Below are positions 1-7,515 of a stretch of 29,375 nucleotides of DNA, piece after piece. The stretch is taken from assembly GCA_003527225.1 (NCBI GenBank), contig DPXQ01000114.1:157068-186442 (forward strand), given 5' to 3'. Each line of letters opens with the position of its first letter. Position 1 is the first letter of the stretch. Made by a program: the position numbers and the translations under genes. Below the pieces are notes generated by a model. That model did no database searches. It was not told the origin of the DNA and saw only the letters and a list, made by a program, of their open reading frames with translations. This DNA is from Rhizobium sp. GTDB lineage: Bacteria; Pseudomonadota; Alphaproteobacteria; Rhizobiales; Rhizobiaceae.

Positions 1-785
1 ACGCCGAATGTGCCGCCGCCCATATAGGCGCGGTCGAGATAGAGCGAGAGGATTTCCTTCTTCGTCAGGTTGGCTTCCAGCCAGGTCGCCAGGAAGGCTT
101 CCTTGATCTTGCGCTCGAGCGAGCGCTCGTTCGTCAAAAACAGGTTCTTGGCAAGCTGCTGGGTCAGCGTCGAACCGCCCTGCACGACTTCGCCGGCCCG
201 CGCATTCTCGCTCATGGCGCGAATGAGGCCGAGGAAGTCGATGCCGAAATGCTCGAAGAAGCGGCGGTCCTCGGTCGCCAGCACCGCCTTGATCAAGTGA
301 TCGGGCAGGTCGTCGATCGGCGCCGAGTTCTCGTGAATGATGCCGCGATGGCCGATCTGGTTGCCGTAGCGGTCGAGGAAGGTGACGGCGAAATTGTCCT
401 GGTTGCGCCAGTCCTTCTTGGTCTCCTCGAAGGCGGGCATGGCAAGCGCGAGCATCAGCACGCTGCCGGCGGTCCCGAGCGTCATGCCCTCGCCGAGGAT
501 CTCGAATACGGCGCGCTTCCAGCCGTGCACCCGGAAGCGGCGGAAGAAGATGGTGATCTCTTCCCACATCTCGCCTGCCGCGAAGCCGGCATTCCAGACC
601 GTTGAATCGATCCAGGAATCGATCCGCAGCAGGAAATGATGTTTCCTGCGCGGCCGCTTTTTCTGAGAAGGTTCGTCCTGCACCTTGAACTTTCCTTGCT
701 GGCGAAGCTTTGAAAGCTTGACGCGACCGCCGCCACGCGCCACAGGAAGACGCGCAACCGCAACGATCGGCAATTGCCGATACAT
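1..785 (-). CDS. Class A penicillin-binding protein (PBP1A family), N-terminal part
   Basis: Partial gene: the minus-strand frame opens at an ATG at 783-785 and runs off the left edge without a stop. The product starts with a basic cytoplasmic tail, then a hydrophobic membrane anchor (around [16 protein letters not shown]), then a glycosyltransferase 51 domain. Conserved GT51 motifs are readable: [14 protein letters not shown] (catalytic Glu region), [12 protein letters not shown], and [17 protein letters not shown] at the edge. The family polymerises lipid II glycan strands and crosslinks them in the periplasm; the transpeptidase domain would lie outside the window. The ATG has no strong Shine-Dalgarno, so the exact start is uncertain. 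Family assignment is secure; the paralogue is not. Confidence 0.9.
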   Translation of the reverse strand, partial: MYRQLPIVAVARLPVARGGGRVKLSKLRQQGKFKVQDEPSQKKRPRRKHHFLLRIDSWIDSTVWNAGFAAGEMWEEITIFFRRFRVHGWKRAVFEILGEGMTLGTAGSVLMLALAMPAFEETKKDWRNQDNFAVTFLDRYGNQIGHRGIIHENSAPIDDLPDHLIKAVLATEDRRFFEHFGIDFLGLIRAMSENARAGEVVQGGSTLTQQLAKNLFLTNERSLERKIKEAFLATWLEANLTKKEILSLYLDRAYMGGGTFG

Positions 786-850
786 GGTCGATTTGCGTTC
801 AAAGAACAAGAAGAAAGCAGGCGCGCGCGCCACTGGCCGCCCGGGATGAC

Positions 851-1321
851 ATGAATTTGAACGACGTTCCCTACTGGAAGCGCAAAACGCTGTCCGAGAT
901 GACATCGGCGGAATGGGAAGGCCTGTGCGACGGCTGCGGCCTTTGCTGCCTCAACAAGCTCGAGGACTGGGACACCGGCGAGGTCGCCTTCACCTCGGTC
1001 GCCTGCCGCCTGCTCGACGGCGAAACCTGCCGCTGCAAGGACTATGAAAACCGCCAGGCGACCGTGCCGGATTGCATTCGCCTGACGCCGGAACAGGTCG
1101 ACACGATCTCCTGGCTGCCGCCGACCTGCGCCTATCGTCTCGTCGCCGACGGCGATGACCTGTACTGGTGGCACTATCTGGTGTCGGGCGATCCGGAGAC
1201 GGTGCACACGGCGGGCATTTCGGTGCGCGGCCGCACCGTCAGCGAGGACGACGTGCCGGTCGAGGATTTCGAGGACTATGTCGTCGAATGGCCGCTGACC
1301 GTGGGGCTGGAGGCGCAGTAG
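851..1321 (+). CDS. YcgN/UPF0260 family cysteine-cluster protein
   Basis: A 156-residue protein of the YcgN (UPF0260) family. The N-terminal half holds the typical spaced cysteines: CDGCGLCC near residues 26-33, then further Cys in the [15 protein letters not shown] and VPDC stretches, resembling a zinc or Fe-S binding cluster. The Trp-rich segment [11 protein letters not shown] and the HYLVSG stretch are also family hallmarks. Length matches the family. The function is not established in any member known to me. It is divergent from the PBP gene, with starts about 65 bp apart, so the two may share a promoter region. Confidence 0.9.
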   Translation: MNLNDVPYWKRKTLSEMTSAEWEGLCDGCGLCCLNKLEDWDTGEVAFTSVACRLLDGETCRCKDYENRQATVPDCIRLTPEQVDTISWLPPTCAYRLVADGDDLYWWHYLVSGDPETVHTAGISVRGRTVSEDDVPVEDFEDYVVEWPLTVGLEAQ

Positions 1322-1335
1322 GGGGACGATCGGCC

Positions 1336-2385
1336 CTAGTTCTTCCGGCGCGGCTGCGCGTAATCGGGTATCCTGAAGCGGCGGCGATAGCTGCCGGGCG
1401 TAAGCCCTGTCATCCGCTTGAACAGGCGGCGGAAGAAGGCGGCCTCCTCATAGCCGACCTGCCAGCTGATCTCGTCGACCGAAGCCTCCGTCCGCTCCAG
1501 GCGGCGCTTGGCGTCCTCGATCCTCAGCCGCTGGACATAGGCGATCGGGCTGAGGCCCGTCGCGGCCGTGAACCTTCGCTTGAAGGTGCGTTCCGAAAGG
1601 CCGGCGCGCCCGATCATCTCCTCCAGCGGATTGGCGACCGAAAAATGCGTCGCCACCCAGTCCTGCGCCGCCCTGATGGCGAGATCGCCATGATCGTTGC
1701 GCCCCTCGAAGACCATGTAGGGTGCCAACCCGTCCTGATGCCATTGCAGGGCGAAGAAGCGCGCGACGGACTGCGCGGCGGTCGCCCCGGCATGGCGGCC
1801 GATCAGGTAGAGAACCAGGTCGTGCCAGGTCATCGAGGCGCCCGACGTCACCAGCTCCTCGCGCTCGCCGCCGACGACCAGGACTTTTTCCGGATGGATC
1901 CGCACCTTTGGAAAGGCGGCCCTGAAGGCATCCGCATAGCCGAAATGCACCGTTGCATCGACGCCGTCGAAAAGCTCCGTCTCGGCCAGCAGGAAGAGGC
2001 CCGAACAGGCCGAGCACAGCAATGCGCCGCGCCGATGCATGGCGCAGAGCCATTCGACAAGGTGCCCATGCCGGCCCTTCTCCCAGCCCTGCGCATGCGG
2101 CAGGAGCGAGGGAACGATCACGATGTCCGTCGCATCGATCGTGTCGATGCTCCGCTGCACCGTGACCGGAACGCGGCTGGCAAGCTGCAGCGGCCCGGTT
2201 TCAAGCCCGACGATCTCCACCTTGAACGGTGCGGCCTCGAGCGCCGCCTGGCTGCGCACCGGCGGGATGGCAAAGGCGTTCATCACGTCGAAAATGCCGG
2301 AGAGCGTCGACACCCCCGCCTCGGGAATGGCGACGAGGCTCACATGGAGCGGTTCAAAACCGGTCTGGTCAGGCTGACGCGGCAT
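1336..2385 (-). CDS. GlxA-type AraC-family transcriptional regulator (DJ-1/PfpI-like N-terminus)
   Basis: A 349-residue protein read from the ATG at 2383-2385. An AGGGG Shine-Dalgarno lies about 8 nt upstream, which decides this start over a longer open frame. The N-terminal half is a class I glutamine amidotransferase/DJ-1-like domain that keeps a Cys in the nucleophile-elbow position (CSACSGLFLLAE). The C-terminal about 100 residues form an AraC domain with two helix-turn-helix units (GLSERTFKRRF; VDEISWQVGYEEAAFFRRLF followed by TGLTPGSYRRRF). Such GlxA-like proteins regulate metabolic genes, the DJ-1 domain serving as ligand sensor. It is divergent from the methyltransferase gene, which is a plausible target by position only. 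Confidence 0.92.
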   Translation of the reverse strand: MPRQPDQTGFEPLHVSLVAIPEAGVSTLSGIFDVMNAFAIPPVRSQAALEAAPFKVEIVGLETGPLQLASRVPVTVQRSIDTIDATDIVIVPSLLPHAQGWEKGRHGHLVEWLCAMHRRGALLCSACSGLFLLAETELFDGVDATVHFGYADAFRAAFPKVRIHPEKVLVVGGEREELVTSGASMTWHDLVLYLIGRHAGATAAQSVARFFALQWHQDGLAPYMVFEGRNDHGDLAIRAAQDWVATHFSVANPLEEMIGRAGLSERTFKRRFTAATGLSPIAYVQRLRIEDAKRRLERTEASVDEISWQVGYEEAAFFRRLFKRMTGLTPGSYRRRFRIPDYAQPRRKN

Positions 2386-2581
2386 CTCAAATCCCCTGGC
2401 TGCTGAAGGGCAGGATAGCGCGGACAATCGGGCCGCGCCACGCCTCATGCGCCCCGCGCACCCGCCGCGTGGCACAAATGACCCGATTCTGGACAGTCCC
2501 GCTCTGCCTTCTCTCCGCGCCGCCTGCGATCCTTGAGACAACCTCGGATCCCCGCAGGTTTCACGAAACGGAGAAAAGAAA

Positions 2582-3658
2582 ATGGACCACGTTCACACCA
2601 AGACAATCGATCCGGCCAAGCTCGACGCCGTCATCGGCCGCGCGGTCGCCGACCTCTCTGCCGGCTATGGCGGCGTGATGGTCAGCCTCGGCAATCGCCT
2701 CGGCCTCTACAAGGCTCTGGCGGAAGGCGGGCCGCTCACCTCGCGCGAACTGGCCGGCCGCACCGGCTGCGCCGAGCGCTATGTGCGCGAATGGCTGGGC
2801 TCGCAGGTCGCCGGCGGCTATGCCACCTATCATGCGGTCAGCGACACCTACGAGCTGACGCCCGAACAGGCCTTCGTGTTCGCCAACGAGCAGAGCCCCG
2901 TCTTCATCCCCAATGCCTGGGCGATCCCCGCCTCGATGTGGGCGGACGAGATGAAGGCGGTCGAGGCCTTCCGCACCGGCAAGGGCATTCCCTGGGGCGA
3001 TCATGACGGGCGGCTGCAATGCGGCATCGCCGCCTTCTACGGCAATGCCTACAAGGCGAGCCTCGTGCCGGAATGGCTGCCGGCGCTGACCGGCGTGGTC
3101 GACAAGCTGAAGGCAGGCGCGCTGGTCGCCGATATCGGCTGCGGCTACGGCCATTCGACGGTGCAGATGGCCGAGGCCTTCCCGGCCTCGACATTCCGCG
3201 GCTTCGACACGCATGGCGATTCCGTCGTCGCGGCCCGCAAGGTTGCCGCCGAAGCGGGCGTTGCCGGCCGCACATCCTTCGAGAAAGCCAGCGCCGGCAC
3301 CTATCCCGGCACCGGCTATGACCTGATCTGCTTCTTCGACTGCCTGCACGACATGGGCGACCCGATCGCGGCAGCAGAACACGCCGCCAAGGCCATCGCG
3401 CCCGACGGCACGGTGATGCTGGTCGAGCCCTTCGCCAATGACCGGGTCGAGGACAATGTCTCGCCGATCGCGCGGATGTACTATGCCGCCTCGACGACGA
3501 TCTGCTGCGCCCACGCGATCTCCGACGGCGGCCGTCTGGTGCTCGGCGCGCAGGCCGGCGAGGCGCGGCTGGCGGACGTCTTCCGCAAGGCGGGCTTCAC
3601 CCGCTTCCGCCGGGCCGTGGAAACGCCGTTCAACCTGGTGCTGGAGGCGAAGCTCTAG
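2582..3658 (+). CDS. Winged-helix/SAM-dependent methyltransferase (Rv2258c-like class)
   Basis: A 358-residue protein with an N-terminal winged-helix dimerisation region (about residues 20-85, SLGNRLGLYKAL...SRELAGRTGCAERYVREWLGSQ). A Rossmann methyltransferase domain follows, with motif I VADIGCGYG at about 182-190 and a later DLICFFDCLHDMGD stretch. This is the architecture of small-molecule O/N/C-methyltransferases of the Rv2258c type; the substrate is unknown. A purine-rich GGAGAAAAGAAA run precedes the ATG. The last 20 codons and the downstream hairpin are repeated in diverged form at 4999-5114, beyond the Fic module. The gene itself is intact and of normal length. Confidence 0.88.
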   Translation: MDHVHTKTIDPAKLDAVIGRAVADLSAGYGGVMVSLGNRLGLYKALAEGGPLTSRELAGRTGCAERYVREWLGSQVAGGYATYHAVSDTYELTPEQAFVFANEQSPVFIPNAWAIPASMWADEMKAVEAFRTGKGIPWGDHDGRLQCGIAAFYGNAYKASLVPEWLPALTGVVDKLKAGALVADIGCGYGHSTVQMAEAFPASTFRGFDTHGDSVVAARKVAAEAGVAGRTSFEKASAGTYPGTGYDLICFFDCLHDMGDPIAAAEHAAKAIAPDGTVMLVEPFANDRVEDNVSPIARMYYAASTTICCAHAISDGGRLVLGAQAGEARLADVFRKAGFTRFRRAVETPFNLVLEAKL

Positions 3659-3714
3659 GGCCGAAGAGGCGACAAAATGGTGGAGCCGCGTCCGTGCGAA
3701 CGGACGCGGCTCCA
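3598..3714 (+). repeat. Direct repeat copy 1: methyltransferase 3' end plus terminator
   Basis: Covers the last 61 nt of the methyltransferase gene and 56 nt downstream, including its terminator hairpin. It matches 4999-5114 with scattered, mostly synonymous substitutions in the coding part and a 1-nt indel after the stop. It forms the left boundary of the Fic islet. Confidence 0.9.
3681..3714 (+). terminator. Terminator hairpin after methyltransferase
   Basis: Perfect 15-bp stem (TGGAGCCGCGTCCGT, loop GCGA, complementary arm) starting 23 nt after the stop codon. There is no clear U-tract, so it is called on stem strength and position. Confidence 0.65.
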
Positions 3715-3735
3715 GGGTGAGGGCTTTTGCAGCGG

Positions 3736-3783
3736 CCTCATCCTGAGGTCTCCGAGCAAGGCGAGGTCCTCGAAGGATCGACA
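3736..3783. repeat. REP-like imperfect palindrome
   Basis: The region reads CTCATCCTGAGG ... CCTCGAAGGATCG, an imperfect inverted repeat of the kind dispersed between genes in Rhizobiales (the CTCATCCTGAGG / CTCGAAGGATG class). It lies between the methyltransferase terminator and the Fic module. Assignment is from recalled consensus. The rest of 3784-4028 is AT-richer with no recognisable gene. Confidence 0.5.
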
Positions 3784-4028
3784 CCTGGAGAGACCGGCGG
3801 AGCAATGTCTTGCGCTTCTATTTGCCACGCTTGCTCACCGGGGTGATCTGCGCGGGGCGCGATCAACTCTCCCCTTGGATAGTATTGCTTACGTTGTCAT
3901 TCTTTTCATTGCATCCTACATGTTGCAGGGAAGCCCCAACTGACCCGCGCAATCGGGAGTGTGACAGAAACATCATTGCCATGAATCGCGAATATGTTTT
4001 TATGGGGTGCAGATGAAAGGATACTGGC

Positions 4029-4235
4029 ATGAACGAACCGCTTAAGACCCTCATCGAGGCTGCCCGCAAGGCTCCCCAGACGAAGAGTGATCTGGAAGTT
4101 CAGCGCCGCAGCTTCGCCTATGGCAATACTCATTTCGAGAACCGCATGATAACGCGGGAAATGGTCGACAAGATTGCCGATGAAATGCCGTTTTCTGGGG
4201 AACTGGACCTCGGAGCGAACCGTATCAATGAGTGA
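4029..4235 (+). CDS. Small protein upstream of Fic; candidate VbhA-type antitoxin
   Basis: A 68-residue protein with a good Shine-Dalgarno (AAAGGA, 7 nt before ATG). Its stop overlaps the Fic start by 8 nt, implying translational coupling as in class I Fic toxin-antitoxin pairs. Class I antitoxins such as VbhA block Fic through an inhibitory helix with motif (S/T)xxxE(G/N). Here the matching segment reads SFAYGN (Ser28 to Asn33), so Ser and Asn are present but the inhibitory Glu position holds Gly32. The second half (NRMITREMVDKIADEM) is a short predicted helical segment. The antitoxin role is inferred from position, size and this partial motif. Confidence 0.6.
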   Translation: MNEPLKTLIEAARKAPQTKSDLEVQRRSFAYGNTHFENRMITREMVDKIADEMPFSGELDLGANRINE

Positions 4236-4914
4236 GGACGAACGTCGCCACAGCGTGGCGAGTGAAGCCAACTTGATCGAGAACGCGCAACGGCGCGCGG
4301 AAGCTGAGGCTAGAAACGGCCTTGTCCAATTCGACCGCGCCTGCGGTATGGTCATGGATGCGATAGAGAAGGGCGAAGGATGGAAGCTTCGCCCTTCTGC
4401 CATTCTAGCCCTTCATCGGGCCGCACTTGAAGGGATCAGCATCTATGCTGGCAACTATCGACCGGCGAGCGTTGCCATATCGGGCAGCAAACACAAGCCT
4501 GTGGATGCCCATCTGGTACCGGAACTGATCGAAGATCTTTGCGATTATGTAAACCAGCATTGGAACGACAAAACTGCCGTTCATCTGGCGTCGTATGCTA
4601 TGTGGCGTCTGAACTGGATCCATCCGTTCAGCGACGGCAATGGCCGCACGTCACGCATGGTGTCATATGTGGTTATGTCAGTGAAGCTCGGTATGTTGCT
4701 TCCGGGACGTTACACAATCCCCGATCAGATCGTCGACAATCGGCAACCATACTTTGATGCGCTTGAAGAAGCGGATAGAGCCGCAGGGCAAGGCAAGCTT
4801 GTCCTTACCAAGATGGAACAGTTGATCGAAAGCATGCTCGCTAAGCAACTTATGGGCGTAATGGAATCAGCCACCGGCAAACATTTCATTTCGCAGAATG
4901 ACCCCAACCAGTAG
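4228..4914 (+). CDS. Fic-domain AMP-transferase (candidate toxin)
   Basis: A 228-residue protein read from the ATG at 4228, which overlaps the stop of the preceding small gene. The Fic active-site loop HPFSDGNGRTSR is complete at residues 132-143, with the catalytic His and the nucleotide-binding Gly-Asn-Gly-Arg-x-x-Arg. The upstream helix HRAALEGISIYAGNYRP and the flap-like region (VAISGSKHKPVDAHLVPELI) are typical. Fic proteins transfer AMP or another nucleotide moiety from ATP/CTP-type donors to Ser/Thr/Tyr of target proteins such as gyrase or topoisomerase IV for bacterial class I toxins. The target here is unknown. The codons are AT-richer than the surroundings, fitting horizontal acquisition. 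Confidence 0.92.
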   Translation: MSEDERRHSVASEANLIENAQRRAEAEARNGLVQFDRACGMVMDAIEKGEGWKLRPSAILALHRAALEGISIYAGNYRPASVAISGSKHKPVDAHLVPELIEDLCDYVNQHWNDKTAVHLASYAMWRLNWIHPFSDGNGRTSRMVSYVVMSVKLGMLLPGRYTIPDQIVDNRQPYFDALEEADRAAGQGKLVLTKMEQLIESMLAKQLMGVMESATGKHFISQNDPNQ

Positions 4915-4998
4915 CGATGGCGCTCTGTATCTCAGCTTGCCGCGATGCCTGAGCGGCGGGGTATCTCACATGCACTCCTCATCCAAATCAAAAATCAC

Positions 4999-5114
4999 CA
5001 CCCGCTTCCGCCGCGCGCTCGCGACGCCGTTCAACCTGGTGCTGGAGGCCAAGCTCTAGTCTGAAGAGGCGACCAAATAGTAGAGCCGCGTCCGTTCCCA
5101 CGGACGCGGCTCCA
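4999..5114 (+). repeat. Direct repeat copy 2: displaced methyltransferase 3' end plus terminator
   Basis: The 61 nt to the TAG at 5057-5059 encode RFRRALATPFNLVLEAKL, versus RFRRAVETPFNLVLEAKL in the intact gene. A related hairpin follows (13-bp arms at 5083-5095 and 5100-5112, loop TCCC). No upstream part of a methyltransferase gene is present, so this is an isolated gene 3' end. It forms the right boundary of the Fic islet. Confidence 0.88.
5083..5112. terminator. Terminator-like hairpin in displaced 3' end
   Basis: 13-bp perfect stem GAGCCGCGTCCGT/ACGGACGCGGCTC with loop TCCC. The loop differs from copy 1 (GCGA) while the stem is kept. It lies between convergent units (Fic on plus, SRPBCC on minus), so it may act on both. 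Confidence 0.6.
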
Positions 5115-5144
5115 ACGTCTTGCAATCAGACCTGTGCGACGTGC

Positions 5145-5573
5145 TCAGGCGAGGCTTTTTTCGAGGTTGGTCAGGATCGCGTTCCAGCCTTCCTGATGGC
5201 CCTGCCTTGCTTCCTCGCTCTTGAATTTCACCTGTTTCAGCGTGACTTCGGTCCTGCCCGGATCGACTTCGGCAAGATCGATTGTCACGACGCTGTCGTC
5301 GAGCGAGTAGGGCGACTCCCAGGTAAACGCTAGGTGCGAATGGGGGTCGATCTCCAGGTAGGTGCCGGCATGCGGGATCTCGCGTTCGGCGGTCTTCATG
5401 ACGATCGAAAACCGCCCGCCCTTCACCGGATCGTTTGTCACTCGGGATGCTTCGCTGCCGCCGGAAGGCGGCGCCATGAATTTCGCCAGCATCGCGGGCG
5501 AAAGCCAGGCATTGAACACCTTTTCGCGCGAGGCGGAAATCGTGCGGCTCACCGTCAGTTCAAGTTCACTCAT
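5145..5573 (-). CDS. SRPBCC/AHSA1-family protein
   Basis: A 142-residue protein starting MSELELTVSRTISASREKVFNAWLSPAMLAKFM, the classic START-like AHSA1 beginning. It continues through a GTYLEIDPHSHLAFTWES strand and a VTLKQVKF strand to a C-terminal GHQEGWNAILTNLEKSL helix, all family features. AHSA1-like proteins form a hydrophobic pocket; the ligand is unknown. The start at 5573 overlaps the stop of the ArsR gene (ATGAGTGA arrangement), so the two form an ArsR-AHSA1 operon, a common pairing in which the regulator represses both. Confidence 0.9.
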   Translation of the reverse strand: MSELELTVSRTISASREKVFNAWLSPAMLAKFMAPPSGGSEASRVTNDPVKGGRFSIVMKTAEREIPHAGTYLEIDPHSHLAFTWESPYSLDDSVVTIDLAEVDPGRTEVTLKQVKFKSEEARQGHQEGWNAILTNLEKSLA

Positions 5574-5901
5574 GGTCGTGTTCCTTTGAAACGAGTAGAT
5601 TCTCCAACGCCGCAAGGCGCAGCTCCCAGATGGACTTCAATTGCTGGAACCAGCTCTCGGTCAGCTTCAGCGGTTCGAGCTCGGCCGCGATGAAATGTTC
5701 GCGGCCCAAAGTCCGGCGGGTGACAAGCCCTGCCTCCTCCAGCACCTTGATGTGCTTGGAGACGGAATTCAGGGACATGTCGAAATGGGCGGCGAGCGCG
5801 GTCACTCTCAACGGCCCTTCCTGAACGAGCAGCGTCAGGATTTGTCGCCGCGTGGTGTCGCCCGCGGCCTTGAGAATTCGTGACAGGGCATCTTCATCCA
5901 T
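5566..5901 (-). CDS. ArsR-family (SdpR-like) transcriptional repressor
   Basis: A 111-residue winged-helix protein: AAGDTTRRQILTLLVQEGPLRVTALAAHFDMSLNSVSKHIKVLEEAGLVTRRTLGREHFIAAE contains the whole ArsR DNA-binding core. No Cys is present, so it is not a classical metal- or thiol-sensing member. It is first in a two-gene operon with the AHSA1 protein. The promoter upstream carries two matching 22-bp dyads over its -35 and -10, so autorepression is very likely. The start ATG at 5899-5901 lies only about 12 nt from the expected transcription start, giving a very short leader. Confidence 0.92.
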   Translation of the reverse strand: MDEDALSRILKAAGDTTRRQILTLLVQEGPLRVTALAAHFDMSLNSVSKHIKVLEEAGLVTRRTLGREHFIAAELEPLKLTESWFQQLKSIWELRLAALENLLVSKEHDHE

Positions 5902-5902
5902 T

Positions 5903-5963
5903 TATTCACCCACTTGGTTGAATATACAAAACATCAGGAAATAGTCAACCACATGGGTGAATA
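5903..5963 (-). promoter_or_regulatory. Promoter with two ArsR-type operators
   Basis: On the minus strand a -35 TTGACT (5943-5948), a 16-bp spacer and a -10 TATATT (5921-5926) read toward the ArsR gene. Two imperfect 22-bp dyads overlap these boxes. They lie at 5903-5924 and 5942-5963, 39 bp centre to centre, and share the form TATTCACCC-N2-3-GGTTGA. The similarity of the two sites and their placement on the promoter elements argue for cooperative autorepression. Confidence 0.75.
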
Positions 5964-6108
5964 TAAATGAACAGGAAATCTCGGCCGTCCCCGGAAACCT
6001 TGTTCCGCCTGCTTGGGGAGATCGTCTGCGGTTGCGATGCAATGCCGAGTCCGCCGGGAAAACAGCGCCAGCTGAACAGGCTTGCGCCGAAGGCGCGCGA
6101 TGGCGGGC

Positions 6109-6222
6109 CATGGAATGACCGGCGCTCCGGTTCCGCCGCCGATGGGCCATCCCCCGAAAAGTCCGGAATCAGGTGGCAGCTGCCACCGGCTATCGTGACG
6201 GCAACATCGCGGCGAAAGGGGA
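6109..6222. repeat. RIME-like dispersed element, copy A
   Basis: About 114 bp similar (roughly 85% by eye) to 8705-8819 in the same orientation. It contains small hairpins: ACCGG-CGCT-CCGGT and a perfect palindrome GGTGGCAGCTGCCACC. In copy B the second stem is a different sequence but still pairs. Size and structure recall Rhizobium intergenic mosaic elements (RIME), but identity to a published consensus was not checked. The rest of 5964-6281 holds no recognisable gene. Confidence 0.7.
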
Positions 6223-6281
6223 CATTTGACAAAACGGGTTGATCAAGCCGGATAGACATCACTCGGCAGCAGGATCGGGTG

Positions 6282-6309
6282 AATGACGCAGGCTGGGACC
6301 TGCGTCATT
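6282..6309. terminator. Terminator-like hairpin after sulfurtransferase
   Basis: Perfect 11-bp stem AATGACGCAGG/CCTGCGTCATT with a 6-nt loop, 6 nt beyond the sulfurtransferase stop. No U-tract is obvious. Confidence 0.6.
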
Positions 6310-6314
6310 CTCGA

Positions 6315-7229
6315 CTACCTCAGTGTTGTCTCCGTCGGCAAATCGTGCTTCGCCCAGGCCTGCATGGAACCGTCATACAGCGTGACCTCGCGGTAGCCGA
6401 GCAGCTCCTTGAGCACGAACCAGGAAATTGCCGAGACATGTCCCGAATTGCAGTAGGTCGTGACCGGGCGCTCTGCGGAAAGCCCAACGGCCGTTGCGGC
6501 CGTGGCGAGTTGCTCGGTCGGCCGGAAACCGCCATCTGCGTCGAGGTTGCTATCGAAAGGAAAGATCGTCGCGGTCGGAATATGGCCTGCCTTGGGCACG
6601 CCGTCGCGCTTGTCCATGCCGACGTAGAAGCTGAAGAACCGCGCGTCCAGGATGTCGGCGGCCTCGTCCTCGACCATGCGCTTGACGTCGGCGGTCTCCG
6701 CCAGAAGCTCCCCACGCGGGGTGCCGGCCTCGAAGTGTCCCGGCTCGGTGTCCTCTTCCTCACCCCAGAACTCGCGATCCTCCGATATCCACCGGTCGGT
6801 CCCGCCATCGAGCAGGGCGACATTATCGTGTCCGTAGTACTTCAGTTGCCAATAGACATAGGCAGCATAGCCGACATCGTCGGCTCCGCGCCCCCTGTGG
6901 GTCAGGACAACCGGCTCTCCCTTGTCCAGCCCGACCGACTGCATCAGCGCCGTGAAATCGGCGGCCGACAAGTTCATGCTGTCGAGTTCGACCCCCTCCT
7001 CAGTCTGCAAACCCCGCGCCTTGCGAAAGTCCAGCGGCACGGCCCCCATGATATGACCGCTTTCGAAGTAGCTGGTGTCGTCATTGCGGACGTCGATGAC
7101 GAGCACCTCGTCCTGATGCTCGGCCAGCCATTCTGTCGAAACGAGCGGTCCCGGCAGCTCCACAGCGAGTGCCGGCGGTCCGATGAGGAGCACGGCCATA
7201 AAGCCGGCGAACAATCGGGTAATCATCAT
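6315..7229 (-). CDS. Periplasmic two-domain thiosulfate/mercaptopyruvate-type sulfurtransferase
   Basis: A 304-residue protein whose start (7229, or the adjacent ATG at 7226) is set by a GGGAGGA Shine-Dalgarno. The N-terminus is a signal peptide (MMITRLFAGFMAVLLIGPPALA), so export is likely. Two rhodanese domains follow. The first (VIDVRNDD...VVLTHRGRGADD) lacks a catalytic Cys. The second carries the probable sulfur-accepting Cys260 in TYCNSGHVS. This tandem organisation with only the C-terminal domain active is standard for TST/SseA-type enzymes. A 22-bp dyad about 170 bp upstream matches one in front of the ArsR-rhodanese gene, linking the genes in one regulon. Confidence 0.9.
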   Translation of the reverse strand: MMITRLFAGFMAVLLIGPPALAVELPGPLVSTEWLAEHQDEVLVIDVRNDDTSYFESGHIMGAVPLDFRKARGLQTEEGVELDSMNLSAADFTALMQSVGLDKGEPVVLTHRGRGADDVGYAAYVYWQLKYYGHDNVALLDGGTDRWISEDREFWGEEEDTEPGHFEAGTPRGELLAETADVKRMVEDEAADILDARFFSFYVGMDKRDGVPKAGHIPTATIFPFDSNLDADGGFRPTEQLATAATAVGLSAERPVTTYCNSGHVSAISWFVLKELLGYREVTLYDGSMQAWAKHDLPTETTLR

Positions 7230-7399
7230 GCAGTCCTCCCTTGTTATTCTGGTTAAGCTCCCGGACACCCTGCGGTACACCGGACCACACCCATTAGGGC
7301 CGGCGTTGCATAGGGCGAGCGGACATCCGACGGCCTGCGACGACCGCCGATCCTCTGGCCCGATGACAAGGCAGCCGGAGCTAGACACCCTACATATCT

Positions 7400-7421
7400 C
7401 ATTCAAACTATGTTTTGAATG
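7400..7421. promoter_or_regulatory. Operator dyad upstream of sulfurtransferase
   Basis: Perfect 8-bp arms CATTCAAA / TTTGAATG separated by CTATGT. The same 22-bp layout (CATTCAA...TTGA-TG with a central TAT) recurs at 8216-8237, making it a candidate site for the ArsR-rhodanese regulator encoded between them. It lies in the 286-bp gap between the two genes; the rest of that gap shows no gene. Confidence 0.7.
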
Positions 7422-7515
7422 ATTTATTTTCGTCGCCAGTTCCCAACCGTTCGGATGTGATCGCTTGTCAGCACTGGGGGAGGCAAGATCCGACCGTCAC
7501 CAGCTTGCGCCTAAG

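Noticed and set aside
5945..6262. Minus-strand frame with VAVTIAGGSCHLIPDFSGDG, similar to one at 8451-8906
   Set aside because: The similarity comes from the two RIME-like nucleotide repeats. The stems conflict with codon conservation and there is no convincing start.
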